A stretch of DNA of 18,264 bases. It comes from Bacillota bacterium. Its GTDB lineage: Bacteria > Bacillota > Clostridia > Christensenellales > CAG-138. Position numbers and translations under genes: made by a program. Under the pieces are notes generated by a model, which did not search any database, was not told the DNA's origin, and was given only the letters and a program-made list of their open reading frames with translations. Below are positions 7,340 through 15,400 of this stretch, piece after piece. Each line of letters starts with the position of its first letter. The first letter of the stretch is position 1. Location of the stretch: positions 1-18,264 of the forward strand of contig JAFABA010000196.1 of the NCBI GenBank assembly GCA_023426265.1, written 5' to 3'.

Positions 7340-7367
7340 TTCCTATGTTGCGTATGCGTATTATAAT
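7340..7367 (+). promoter_or_regulatory. Candidate promoter upstream of def
   Basis: The 152-bp priA-def spacer has a perfect -10 box TATAAT (7362-7367) in an AT-rich setting. The best -35 is poor (TTCCTA, 7340-7345, 3 of 6, with a 16-bp spacer). An inverted repeat ACGCAA (7322-7327) / TTGCGT (7348-7353) flanks the -35 region and could bind a regulator. A second one, GCTTAA (7392-7397) / TTAAGC (7410-7415), lies in the presumed leader. The spacer contains no ORF with a ribosome binding site apart from def itself. Confidence 0.45.
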
Positions 7368-7437
7368 AAAATGATAGAGCAGTGCAAAAACGCTTAAAAT
7401 GAAAGCGGGTTAAGCACCTGAAGAGGAGAAGGTACAT

Positions 7438-7968
7438 ATGGCATTGAGAAAGATATTGCAGGATAAGGACCCCGCATTGTATAAGGTTTGTAGGCCCGTG
7501 GAGCGCATAGACAAACGCATCCACACGCTGCTTGACGATATGCTCGAAACCATGTATGACGCCGAGGGCGTGGGCCTTGCAGCCTGCCAGGTGGGGATAT
7601 TGCGGCGCATCGTGGTGATCGATAGCGGGGACGGTCCCGTGGAAATGATCAACCCCGAGATTTTATTTACCGAGGGCGAGGTGGGCTGCATGGAAGGCTG
7701 CCTTTCCTTTCCCGGCAGGTCCGGCTATGTGGTGCGCCCCAGCCATGTGATCGCCCGTGCCCAGAACCGCAACGGGGAATGGGTGGAATATGACGCGACA
7801 GGGCTCTTTGCCCGCGCCATTCTGCATGAAACGGACCATCTGGACGGCAAGATCTATCTGGATTTGGTTACCGAGCCGCCCGAAGGATATAGCGAAGAAG
7901 AAGGATGCGACGGGCCGGATGGAGACGGCGCGCCCGGCGCATCCGATGCGCCGGAGGAAAGAATCTGA
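7438..7968 (+). CDS. def: Peptide deformylase with acidic C-terminal tail
   Basis: A 176-residue metalloenzyme that removes the formyl group from the N-terminal Met of new proteins at the ribosome exit. The three family motifs are present: motif 1 GVGLAACQVG (residues about 45-54, with Cys at the variable position often occupied by Pro), motif 2 EGCLSFPG with metal ligand Cys88, and motif 3 HETDHLDG with ligands His130 and His134 and catalytic Glu131. The catalytic core ends near residue 145. The remaining 30 or so residues are rich in Glu, Asp, Gly, Pro and Ala and look disordered. This replaces the basic C-terminal helix that E. coli deformylase uses to dock on the ribosome. A GGAG site lies 9 nt before the ATG. 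The stop overlaps the fmt start (TGATG). Confidence 0.97.
   Translation: MALRKILQDKDPALYKVCRPVERIDKRIHTLLDDMLETMYDAEGVGLAACQVGILRRIVVIDSGDGPVEMINPEILFTEGEVGCMEGCLSFPGRSGYVVRPSHVIARAQNRNGEWVEYDATGLFARAILHETDHLDGKIYLDLVTEPPEGYSEEEGCDGPDGDGAPGASDAPEERI
7934..7954 (+). promoter_or_regulatory. Hairpin overlapping the fmt ribosome binding site
   Basis: CCGGCGCATC (7934-7943) and GATGCGCCGG (7945-7954) form a perfect 10-bp inverted repeat around one central base. A realistic fold is a 9-bp stem with a 3-nt loop. It lies in the last codons of def, and its 3' arm includes the first two bases of the fmt Shine-Dalgarno sequence GGAGG (7953-7957). In RNA it could hold back fmt initiation until ribosomes translating def open it. 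The element is seen directly; its function is inferred. Confidence 0.45.
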
Positions 7969-8897
7969 TGCGGATCGCTTTTTTGGGGACGCCGGAGTTC
8001 GCGCTTCCGTCTCTTCAAATGCTTATAGACGCGGGGCATACGCTTTGCGTATTCACCCAGCCGGACAAGCCGCAGGGCAGGCACGCCGTGCTGACCCCGC
8101 CGCCCGTCAAAACGCTTGCGCAAAAACACGGCATTCCCGTATACCAACCCAGGCGCATGCGAGACGCGGAAGGGTTGGAGCCCTTGCGCGCGTTCGGGCC
8201 GGATGTTATGGTGACGGCGGCGTTCGGGCAGATTTTGAGCGCGGAAAATTTAAGCGTTCCCCAATATGGCTGCATCAATGTGCATGGCTCGCTTTTACCC
8301 AAGTATAGGGGTGCCGCACCCATCCAGTGGGCAGTAATCGACGGGGAAGAGGTAACGGGCATTACCACCATGCTGACCGACGTGGGTCTGGATACCGGCG
8401 ATATTCTGCTCGCCCGCGAGCTTGCAGTTTTACCCGACGAGACGGCGGGGGAATTGTATGTCCGTATGGCGGAGCTGGGCGCGCAGACGCTCAGGGAGAC
8501 TATAGACAGGCTTGGAAACGGCACGCTTATCCGTACCCCGCAGGATGAGGAAAAGGCCACCAAATGCCGCATGCTCAAAAAAGAGGACGGGAAGCTTTCG
8601 TTCGATCAATCTGCCAAATGCATACATAACCGTGTGCGTGGCGTAAACCCGTGGCCGGGTGCATACGCATATATGGAAGGCGGAATGGACACGCTCAAGA
8701 TATGGCGCACCCGCATGGCGGGAGGAGAGCCGCAGGGGGAACCCGGCATGCTCCATGGCGATGAAAAACGCGGGCTGTTCGTAAGCTGTGCGGACGGCAT
8801 GTTGGAGATATTGGAACTCCAGGCGGCGGGCGGCAAGCGCATGGAAGCGAAGGCCTACCTGCGCGGCAAACCGCTTGCAGGAATAAGGCTCGTATGA
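7968..8897 (+). CDS. fmt: Methionyl-tRNA formyltransferase
   Basis: A 309-residue enzyme that transfers a formyl group from 10-formyltetrahydrofolate to Met-tRNA(fMet), making the initiator tRNA used in bacterial translation. The N-terminal formyltransferase domain begins MRIAFLGTPEFALPSLQML. The catalytic triad is visible as Asn104 and His106 in INVHGSLLPKYRGAAPIQ and Asp142 in GLDTGDI, each two positions before the E. coli residues. The C-terminal OB-like tRNA-binding domain follows (from about residue 205, with RVRGVNPWPGAYA). The start is ATG at 7968, which overlaps the def stop by one base and has GGAGG 10 nt upstream. An in-frame ATG at 7905 lies inside def with no suitable site. def and fmt are functionally opposite partners and are commonly paired. 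Confidence 0.98.
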   Translation: MRIAFLGTPEFALPSLQMLIDAGHTLCVFTQPDKPQGRHAVLTPPPVKTLAQKHGIPVYQPRRMRDAEGLEPLRAFGPDVMVTAAFGQILSAENLSVPQYGCINVHGSLLPKYRGAAPIQWAVIDGEEVTGITTMLTDVGLDTGDILLARELAVLPDETAGELYVRMAELGAQTLRETIDRLGNGTLIRTPQDEEKATKCRMLKKEDGKLSFDQSAKCIHNRVRGVNPWPGAYAYMEGGMDTLKIWRTRMAGGEPQGEPGMLHGDEKRGLFVSCADGMLEILELQAAGGKRMEAKAYLRGKPLAGIRLV

Positions 8898-10201
8898 GCA
8901 TACGAAGGGTCGCGCTCGAAGCGCTGATGGATATTACGGACCGCGGCGCGTACGCAAATCTGCGGCTTAAGGAAGCGCAGCAAAATTTGAGCGCTTCGGA
9001 CGCCAAGTGGGTTTCCGCGGCGGTATATGAGACGCTCGATCACTTGCTGTACCTTGACTATATGCTTGCGTCCGTCACCAAGGGGACGCAGAAGCCGGCG
9101 ATCCGCGGTATCCTGCGCATGGGGACGTGCCAGCTTTTATTTATGCGCATCCCGCCTTCCGCTGCTGTCAACGAGAGCGTGAAGCTCGCAAAAGAAGTCG
9201 GCAAAGCCGCAATGGCTGGGTATATCAACGGCGTGCTGCGCGCGCTGGCAAGAGGCATGGACGCGCTGCCGCCGCTTCCCGAAGAGCCCGCAGCGCACTT
9301 GAGCATCCAATACAGCTGGCCCAAATGGCTGGTGACCGAGTGGATTTCCCGATTTGGCGAGGCGGAAACGGAAGCCATGCTCCAGGAACAGCCGCAGCCC
9401 ATGACTTTGCGCGCGCATCCTCCCTTTACGACGAAAGAGCTAGGTGAGGTGCTCAAAGACAGGCACGTTGGATTTTCACGCGGCGCGCTCGTACCCGATT
9501 GCTTCAAGCTGGAGCACGGCTTTGACGTCGCGAACGACCCGCTGTTTCTAAACGGCAGCTTTGCCGTGCAGAGCGAAAGCGCCATGCTGGTCTGCCGCGC
9601 ATGCGGGGTAAAGCCTGAAATGAAGGTACTCGACGCCTGCGCCGCCCCCGGCGGGAAAAGCGCATACCTCTATGCGCTCGAACCGAAAATTTCGCTTACC
9701 GCTTGGGAGCTGCACCCGCACCGCAAGGAATTGATAAACAAAACATTTGCGCGGCTGTATGTTCCCGTACAGACCAGCTTACAGGACGCGGCGGAGGTTG
9801 TGGAGGAATGCCGCGAAGCGTTCGACGTGGTGCTGCTGGACGTCCCCTGTTCCGGCCTCGGAGTGGCGCACAGTAAGCCCGACGTTCGCTATACGAAAAC
9901 GCCGGAAGGCATGGATGCATTGGTTACAGCGCAGCGCCGGATCATGGAAACCTGCGCGCAGTATGTCAAGCCCGGCGGCGTTTTGATTTACGCAAGCTGT
10001 ACGATTTCGGAGCGGGAAAACGAGGAGCAAATCAATGCGTTTCTCGCGCGGCATAAGGAATTCCGCCTGGATTCATTGGCGCCGTTCCTGCCCGCGGCTT
10101 TAGGAGATCTGGAAATCGGTATGGTGCAGCTTTTGCCGCACAAACACCATACGGAAGGCTTTTTTATCGCGCGGCTGGCGCGTGTACAAGAGGGAACATG
10201 A
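8894..10201 (+). CDS. rsmB: 16S rRNA (cytosine(967)-C(5))-methyltransferase RsmB
   Basis: A 435-residue AdoMet-dependent RNA m5C methyltransferase that modifies C967 (E. coli numbering) of 16S rRNA. The first 140 or so residues form the NusB-like RNA-binding domain (RRVALEALMDITDRGAYANL at the start). The Rossmann methyltransferase domain follows, with the AdoMet motif DACAAPGGKS from Asp247. It has both cysteines of the RsmB/Nop2 family: Cys319 in DVPCSGLG, expected to release the product, and Cys369 in YASCT, expected to attack the base. The start overlaps the fmt stop (ATGA, 8894-8897). A hairpin, CCTGCGCGG/CCGC-TT-GCAGG (8858-8881), sits just before the short AAGG site. The stop again overlaps the next start by 4 bp. 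It follows fmt as in most Firmicutes. Confidence 0.96.
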   Translation: MSIRRVALEALMDITDRGAYANLRLKEAQQNLSASDAKWVSAAVYETLDHLLYLDYMLASVTKGTQKPAIRGILRMGTCQLLFMRIPPSAAVNESVKLAKEVGKAAMAGYINGVLRALARGMDALPPLPEEPAAHLSIQYSWPKWLVTEWISRFGEAETEAMLQEQPQPMTLRAHPPFTTKELGEVLKDRHVGFSRGALVPDCFKLEHGFDVANDPLFLNGSFAVQSESAMLVCRACGVKPEMKVLDACAAPGGKSAYLYALEPKISLTAWELHPHRKELINKTFARLYVPVQTSLQDAAEVVEECREAFDVVLLDVPCSGLGVAHSKPDVRYTKTPEGMDALVTAQRRIMETCAQYVKPGGVLIYASCTISERENEEQINAFLARHKEFRLDSLAPFLPAALGDLEIGMVQLLPHKHHTEGFFIARLARVQEGT

Positions 10202-11247
10202 AGCGTTTGATGGACCATACTCCGGAGGAATTGCTGGAGCTTATCAAAAGCCTGGGGCAGCCCGCATTCCGCTTTAAACAGGTGAACGAATGGCTTATGC
10301 GTGGCATGCGGCCGGGGGAAATGTCCAACCTGCCCAAGGCTCTGCGCGAGGAGCTTGCTAAAATTCCTTTCGGCGGGGCCGTTATCCACGCAAAATATGC
10401 CTCCGCGCTGGACGGCACGGTCAAATACCTGTTCGCCCTCGAAGACGGAAACCTGGTGGAAGGCGTGCTGATGCGCTACCACCACGGCAATACGTTGTGC
10501 CTTAGTACACAAGTAGGGTGCCGGATGAACTGCGCGTTCTGCGCCTCCACATTGGAAGGGCGCGTGCGGGATCTTACGGCGGGGGAGATGCTCTCTCAGG
10601 TTACCGCTATTGAGCGGGATGAGCCCAAGACGCAGAGCGGCCGGGCCGTCACCAATATTGTGCTCATGGGCAGCGGCGAGCCGCTCGATAATTATGATAA
10701 CGTCGTCGCGTTCCTAAACCGCGCCGTATCGCCGGAAGGCCTGGGTATCAGCGCGCGCAACATCTCGCTTTCCACCTGCGGGCTCGTACCCAACATGAAG
10801 CGGCTCGTAAAGGACGCTCCGCCCGTGACGCTGTGCGTATCCCTGCACGCGCATTCGGATGAGCAGAGAAGCGCCATCATGCCCATCAACCGCGCGTACC
10901 CAATCAGCGGGGTATTGAGCGCAGCCAGGGAATATGCGGAGGAAACCGGCAGACGCGTCATATTCGAATACGCGCTCATCGACGGCGTGAACGCTTCGAA
11001 AGAGGACGCCATGGCGCTGGCTACGAGGTTAAGGGGCATCAACTGCCATGTCAACCTCATTCCGCTCAACCCGGTACCCGAGCGGGACTTAAAAGGGGCG
11101 ACGCGCAAGCAGGCCGAACAGTTTGCGGATTGGCTGAGTGAGCGGCATGTTTCCGCCACCGTGCGGCGGGAAATGGGTACGGATATTGAGGGCGCGTGCG
11201 GCCAGCTTCGCCGCCGCGTGTTATCTGATAACGGTAAGGGAGTGTAG
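10198..11247 (+). CDS. rlmN: Dual-specificity 23S rRNA/tRNA adenine-C2 methyltransferase RlmN
   Basis: A 349-residue radical-SAM enzyme that methylates C2 of A2503 in 23S rRNA and of A37 in some tRNAs. The [4Fe-4S] cluster motif CxxxCxxC is at Cys108, Cys112 and Cys115 (CRMNCAFC). The two mechanism cysteines also align: Cys101 (NTLCLST) for resolving, and Cys334 (DIEGACGQLR) as the methyl-carrying residue. An AdoMet-binding MGSGEP begins at residue 157, where many homologues have MGMGEP. The N-terminal accessory domain (PAFRFKQVNEWLMRG) is intact. The start overlaps the rsmB stop by 4 bp. Cfr, the resistance paralogue with C8 specificity, is a less likely alternative because the gene sits in the standard fmt-rsmB-rlmN cluster. 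The next gene, whiA, starts 3 nt after the stop, which is an unusual neighbour. Confidence 0.96.
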   Translation: MKRLMDHTPEELLELIKSLGQPAFRFKQVNEWLMRGMRPGEMSNLPKALREELAKIPFGGAVIHAKYASALDGTVKYLFALEDGNLVEGVLMRYHHGNTLCLSTQVGCRMNCAFCASTLEGRVRDLTAGEMLSQVTAIERDEPKTQSGRAVTNIVLMGSGEPLDNYDNVVAFLNRAVSPEGLGISARNISLSTCGLVPNMKRLVKDAPPVTLCVSLHAHSDEQRSAIMPINRAYPISGVLSAAREYAEETGRRVIFEYALIDGVNASKEDAMALATRLRGINCHVNLIPLNPVPERDLKGATRKQAEQFADWLSERHVSATVRREMGTDIEGACGQLRRRVLSDNGKGV

Positions 11248-11250
11248 TCC

Positions 11251-12171
11251 ATGTCCTTTTCCAGGGGCGTGAAGCAGGAGCTTGCGCATATCCGCCTTCG
11301 GTCGGAGGCGCTAAAGCGCGCACAGCTTTACGGGCTGACGCATGCGGCGGGCACATTAAAGCTGGGCCGGACGCTCGGCATAGAGTATGTAACCGAAACG
11401 CACGAGGTCGGGCGGCACATCGCGGCCTTGGCGACCTCCTTGTATGAATTGGACGCGACGCTTTCCTTGCGGGATACCGAGCGCCGTCTGACGCTTACCG
11501 TGGTGACGCTAAACGGCGAAAGCTGCGAGGCGCTGCTGGCTGACGCGGGGCTTTTTAAAAGGACAGATGCGGGTGTGGAACTTACGCAGGAGATTCCCCA
11601 CGCGAAACTGAAGACCGAGGACCTGCAAAAGGCGTTTTTGCGCGGCGTGTTCATGGGCGCGGGCTCCTGTTCCGACCCCAAACGCGCCTACCATCTGGAG
11701 ATTGTCTGCCGCAGCGAGGAGCTTGCACAGGCGCTTTGCGGCGTGCTCTCCGGCCTGGGACTGGAGGCAAAAACGGTTCGCCGCAAGGAACGAACTGTGG
11801 TATACTTAAAAGAGGGCGACCGCATCGCCTCGTTTCTTGCATTGCTCGGCGCTTCCACCGCCACGCTTTCCTTTGAGGATACGCGGGCGGAAAAGGAACT
11901 GCGCAACTATATCAACCGTATGAGCAACTGCGAGACCGCCAACATTGGCAAAACCGTAAACGCGGCGGGGGAACAGCTTGAAGCCATAGAGCGGATTTTG
12001 CGGCATAAAAGCCACAAGCGTCTTACGCCCGCGCTGCGCGAAACAGCGGAATTGCGCCTGCACCATCCGGACGCAAGCCTTCAGGAGCTTGCGGACCTCG
12101 CGGGCATTGGAAAATCCGGCATGAACCACCGCCTGCAAAGGCTGCTGCAGATTGCCGAACATTTGCGTTGA
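11251..12171 (+). CDS. whiA: DNA-binding protein WhiA (sporulation/cell-division regulator family)
   Basis: A 306-residue WhiA protein. The family combines a degenerate LAGLIDADG homing-endonuclease fold with a C-terminal helix-turn-helix. In Streptomyces it controls sporulation septation. In B. subtilis it binds DNA and affects cell division and chromosome segregation. Visible here are the N-terminal segment SFSRGVKQELAHI, the LAGLIDADG-like core FLRGVFMGAGSCSDP (residues about 129-143) without endonuclease acidic residues, a linker NRMSNCETANIGKTVNAA, and the HTH with SLQELADLAGIGKSGMNHRL near residues 277-296. Length is normal. The start is ATG three bases after the rlmN stop, with AAGGGAG upstream. 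The usual upstream partners rapZ and yvcK are missing, but the HPr-dnaE-pfkA genes that follow it in many clostridia are present. Confidence 0.96.
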   Translation: MSFSRGVKQELAHIRLRSEALKRAQLYGLTHAAGTLKLGRTLGIEYVTETHEVGRHIAALATSLYELDATLSLRDTERRLTLTVVTLNGESCEALLADAGLFKRTDAGVELTQEIPHAKLKTEDLQKAFLRGVFMGAGSCSDPKRAYHLEIVCRSEELAQALCGVLSGLGLEAKTVRRKERTVVYLKEGDRIASFLALLGASTATLSFEDTRAEKELRNYINRMSNCETANIGKTVNAAGEQLEAIERILRHKSHKRLTPALRETAELRLHHPDASLQELADLAGIGKSGMNHRLQRLLQIAEHLR

Positions 12172-12201
12172 TTGCCCTACATGCGGGTATTGATAGATCA
12201 A

Positions 12202-12208
12202 AAGGAGG
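12202..12208 (+). promoter_or_regulatory. Ribosome binding site that decides the HPr-family gene start
   Basis: AAGGAGG ends 7 nt before the ATG at 12216. A longer in-frame opening from a TTG at 12168 overlaps the whiA stop, adds 16 residues absent from the HPr family, and reads through this ribosome binding site. GTG at 12213 is only 4 nt away. ATG 12216 is therefore the best start. Confidence 0.8.
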
Positions 12209-12215
12209 CGTCGTG

Positions 12216-12470
12216 ATGATACATAAGGTGCTGACCATCCAGAATTCCGAGGGGCTACGCGCCCGCCCAGCGGCCCAGTTTGTACAGATTGCAAGCGGCT
12301 TCACCTCCCAGATGCTCATTGAAAAGGGCAACAAAAAGGTCAACGCGAAGTCCATTATGGGCGTGCTGTCCCTTGGCGTAGGGCAGGGGGACACCATCCA
12401 TCTGTTTGTCAACGGGCCGGATGAAGACGTCGCCATGAGCGCGATGGTGGAACTTACCCGCAAAGGCTAA
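12216..12470 (+). CDS. HPr-family protein with Arg15 and Ser46 (Crh-like)
   Basis: An 84-residue protein of the HPr fold, full family length. HPr normally passes phosphate through His15 in the PTS sugar-uptake system and is also phosphorylated at Ser46 by HPr kinase for carbon catabolite control. Here the active-site sequence is EGLRARPAA: position 15 is Arg (codon CGC, 12258-12260), so His-phosphate transfer is not possible. The Ser46 region (KKVNAKSIMGVLSLG) is intact. This is the pattern of Bacillus Crh, which has Gln15 and Ser46 and acts only with CcpA, and whose gene also follows whiA. The segment FTSQMLIEKGNKKVNAKSIM also resembles Crh. Regulation rather than sugar transport is therefore the likely job, though that is inferred. 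The GGAGG site is strong, and dnaE starts 20 bp after the stop. Confidence 0.93.
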   Translation: MIHKVLTIQNSEGLRARPAAQFVQIASGFTSQMLIEKGNKKVNAKSIMGVLSLGVGQGDTIHLFVNGPDEDVAMSAMVELTRKG

Positions 12471-12490
12471 AAGGGAAAAAGGTTTTTAAG

Positions 12491-15400
12491 GTGGCTTTCA
12501 CCCATCTGCATGTGCATACGCAGTATAGCCTCCTCGATGGCGCGGCGCGCATCAGGGAGCTTGTTGCATGCGCGAAAAAGCACGGCATGGAATCGCTCGC
12601 GATTACAGACCATGGCGTGATGTATGGCGTTGTCGATTTTTACAAGGCCTGCAAAAAGGAAGATATCAAGCCCATCATCGGCATGGAGGCGTATGTCGCG
12701 CCACGTTCCATGATGGACAGGGAAGGCCCAAAAGACAGAGAATACGCCCATCTGATCTTGCTGTGTAAGGACCAGACAGGCTACAAAAACCTCATGCGCC
12801 TGTCTTCCGAGGCGTTCCTGAACGGCTTCTACTACAAGCCCCGCATCGACTATGATCTTTTGTCCCGGCATGCGGAAGGGCTTATTTGCCTCTCCGCCTG
12901 TTTGGCCGGGGATATTCCGCAGCGGCTCCTGCAGGGCAACTACAATGGCGCAAAGGAACTGGCCGAGCGTTTGCAGGGCATGTTCGGCGAAGATTTTTAT
13001 ATTGAAATTCAGGATCACGGCATTCCCGAGCAAAAAGAGGTCCTGCCCGGCTTGGTGAAGTTGGCTGGAGAGATCGGCGCAAAGCTTGTGGCAACCAACG
13101 ACGTCCATTATGTCAACAAAGAGGATGCCCAGGTGCAGGACGTGCTTTTGTGTGTGCAGACCAACACGTTTGTGGACGAACCCAACCGCATGCGCATGCA
13201 TGCGGACGAGTTTTATTTAAAGAGCGAGCAGGAAATGCGCGCCGCCTTGGGGCAATATCCCGAGGCGTTTACCACCACGCAGGAGATCGCCGACAAATGC
13301 GCGCTTTCCATCGGGTTCGGAGAAAAGCATCTGCCCGGCTTTGCAGCGCCAAACGGCATGGAGAACGCCGCGTTTTTACGAAAACTGTGCGACGACGGGC
13401 TCAAGAAAAAAATGCCCGGCGCGGGCGCCGAGGAGCGCGAGCGGCTGGAATATGAGCTTGGCGTTATCGAGCGCATGGGTTTTGTGGACTACTTTTTGAT
13501 CGTCTGGGATTTTATAGACTTCGCCAAACGCAACGGCATCATCGTAGGCCCCGGCCGCGGCAGCGGCGCGGGCAGCCTTGCCGCGTACTGCCTCAACATC
13601 ACGGACGTGGACCCGTTAAAATACGGTCTGCTGTTCGAGCGTTTTTTGAACCCGGAGCGCATTTCCATGCCGGATTTCGACGTGGACTTTTGCTACGAGC
13701 GGCGGCAGGAGGTTATAGACTACGTGGTGGGCAAGTACGGCGCGGACCATGTGGCCCAGATCATCACGTTCGGCACCATGGCAGCCCGCGCTGCCGTGCG
13801 GGATGTGGGCCGCGCGCTGCACATGCCATACGGGGATGTAGACAAGGTCGCTAAAATGGTGCCCTATGAACTCAATATGACGCTCGAACGGGCGCTTTCC
13901 ATGTCCCCCGAGCTGCGTGCAGCGTATGACAACGAGCCGGAGGTCAAAAATCTCATCGACCTTTCCCGCAGGCTGGAAGGACAGCCCCGCCACGCTTCCA
14001 CGCACGCGGCGGGCGTGGTGATATCAAAAAATCCCGTCATGGACGTGGTTCCGCTCCAGAAGAACGACGAATCCGTTACCACCCAGTTCCCCATGGGAAC
14101 GCTCGAGGAGCTGGGCCTTTTGAAAATGGACTTTTTGGGCCTACGGACGCTCACCGTCATCCGCGATACGCTGGATTTCATCCGCCAAAACGGCAAGGAA
14201 CCGCCGGAGCTTGACGGCATGGCGTACGACGACCCCAAGGTCTACCAGATGATAGCAAGCGGTGATACCGACGGCGTGTTCCAGTTGGAAAGCGCGGGTA
14301 TGCGCCAGTTTTTGATGCAGTTGAAGCCCGACAGCTTTGAGGATGTTATCGCGGGCATTTCGCTGTTCCGCCCCGGCCCCATGGCGCAGATCCCGCGCTA
14401 TGTGGGCGCAAAGCACGGCACCGTGCCCGTCACCTACAGCACGGAAAAGCTTGTGCCCATTTTGCAGAACACGTACGGCTGCATGGTATACCAGGAGCAG
14501 GTCATGCAGATCGTGCGGGATCTGGGCGGCTATTCTTTAGGCAGAAGCGATCTCGTGCGCCGCGCCATGAGCAAGAAGAAGCACGATGTCATGGCGAAGG
14601 AGCGCGCGAACTTCATATACGGGAACGAGGAGGAAGGGATCCTGGGCGCGGTCAAAAACGGCGTGCCCGCCGAGGCGGCCAACAAGCTGTTTGATGAGAT
14701 GATGGATTTCGCCTCCTACGCCTTTAACAAATCCCATGCGGCCTGCTACGCCGTGGTTGCCTATCGCACAGCCTTTTTGAAGCTGTATTATAAAACGGAG
14801 TTTATGGCTGCGCTTTTGAACAGTTATCTTGGCAGCGCGGACGACGTGGCAAAATATGTCTACAGCGCCCGCAGGATGGGCATCAAAGTCCTGCCGCCGG
14901 ATGTCAACAAGAGCCGCGCGCGCTTTTCCGTTGAAAACGGCGCCATCCGCTTCGGGCTTTGCGCCGTGCGCAACGTAGGGGAGGCCGCCATGCAGCAGAT
15001 GGTGCAGGAAAGAGAGCGCGGAGGGCCGTTCCGAGATTTCTTTGATTTTGTAGATCGCTCGGAAGGCTTGAACAAGCGTGCTTTGGAAGGGCTGATCTAT
15101 GCGGGCGGCTTTGACGGCATGAATGTGAAGCGCGCGCAACTGATCGGCGTATACGAACGCGCTTTAGACAGCGCCGCTCAAACGAGGAAGATGCGCGATC
15201 AGGGCCAGATCTCATTGTTCGATCTGGGGGGCGGAACGTCTGCGCTCCAAAGCGTTACCATACAGCTACCGGATATTCCGGAGCTCTCGCATCAGACCAT
15301 ATTGGATAAGGAGCGCGATGCGATCGGCATCTACATCAGCGGCCATCCGCTGGACGATTACGCGGGCGTATTGTCCGCCATGGAATATAGCGTTCTCGAC

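Noticed and set aside
7905..7967. Upstream in-frame ATG for fmt inside def
   Set aside because: It adds 21 Arg-rich residues foreign to the family. ATG 7968 has GGAGG and gives the canonical MRIAFLGTPEFA start.
10666..10683. MGSGEP instead of MGMGEP in RlmN considered as a sign of Cfr
   Set aside because: All RlmN cysteines and the standard fmt-rsmB-rlmN context are present. One substitution at this position does not indicate a change of specificity.
12168..12215. Extended 100-residue form of the HPr-family protein
   Set aside because: The added 16 residues overlap the whiA stop and read through the ribosome binding site. HPr proteins are about 85-90 residues.
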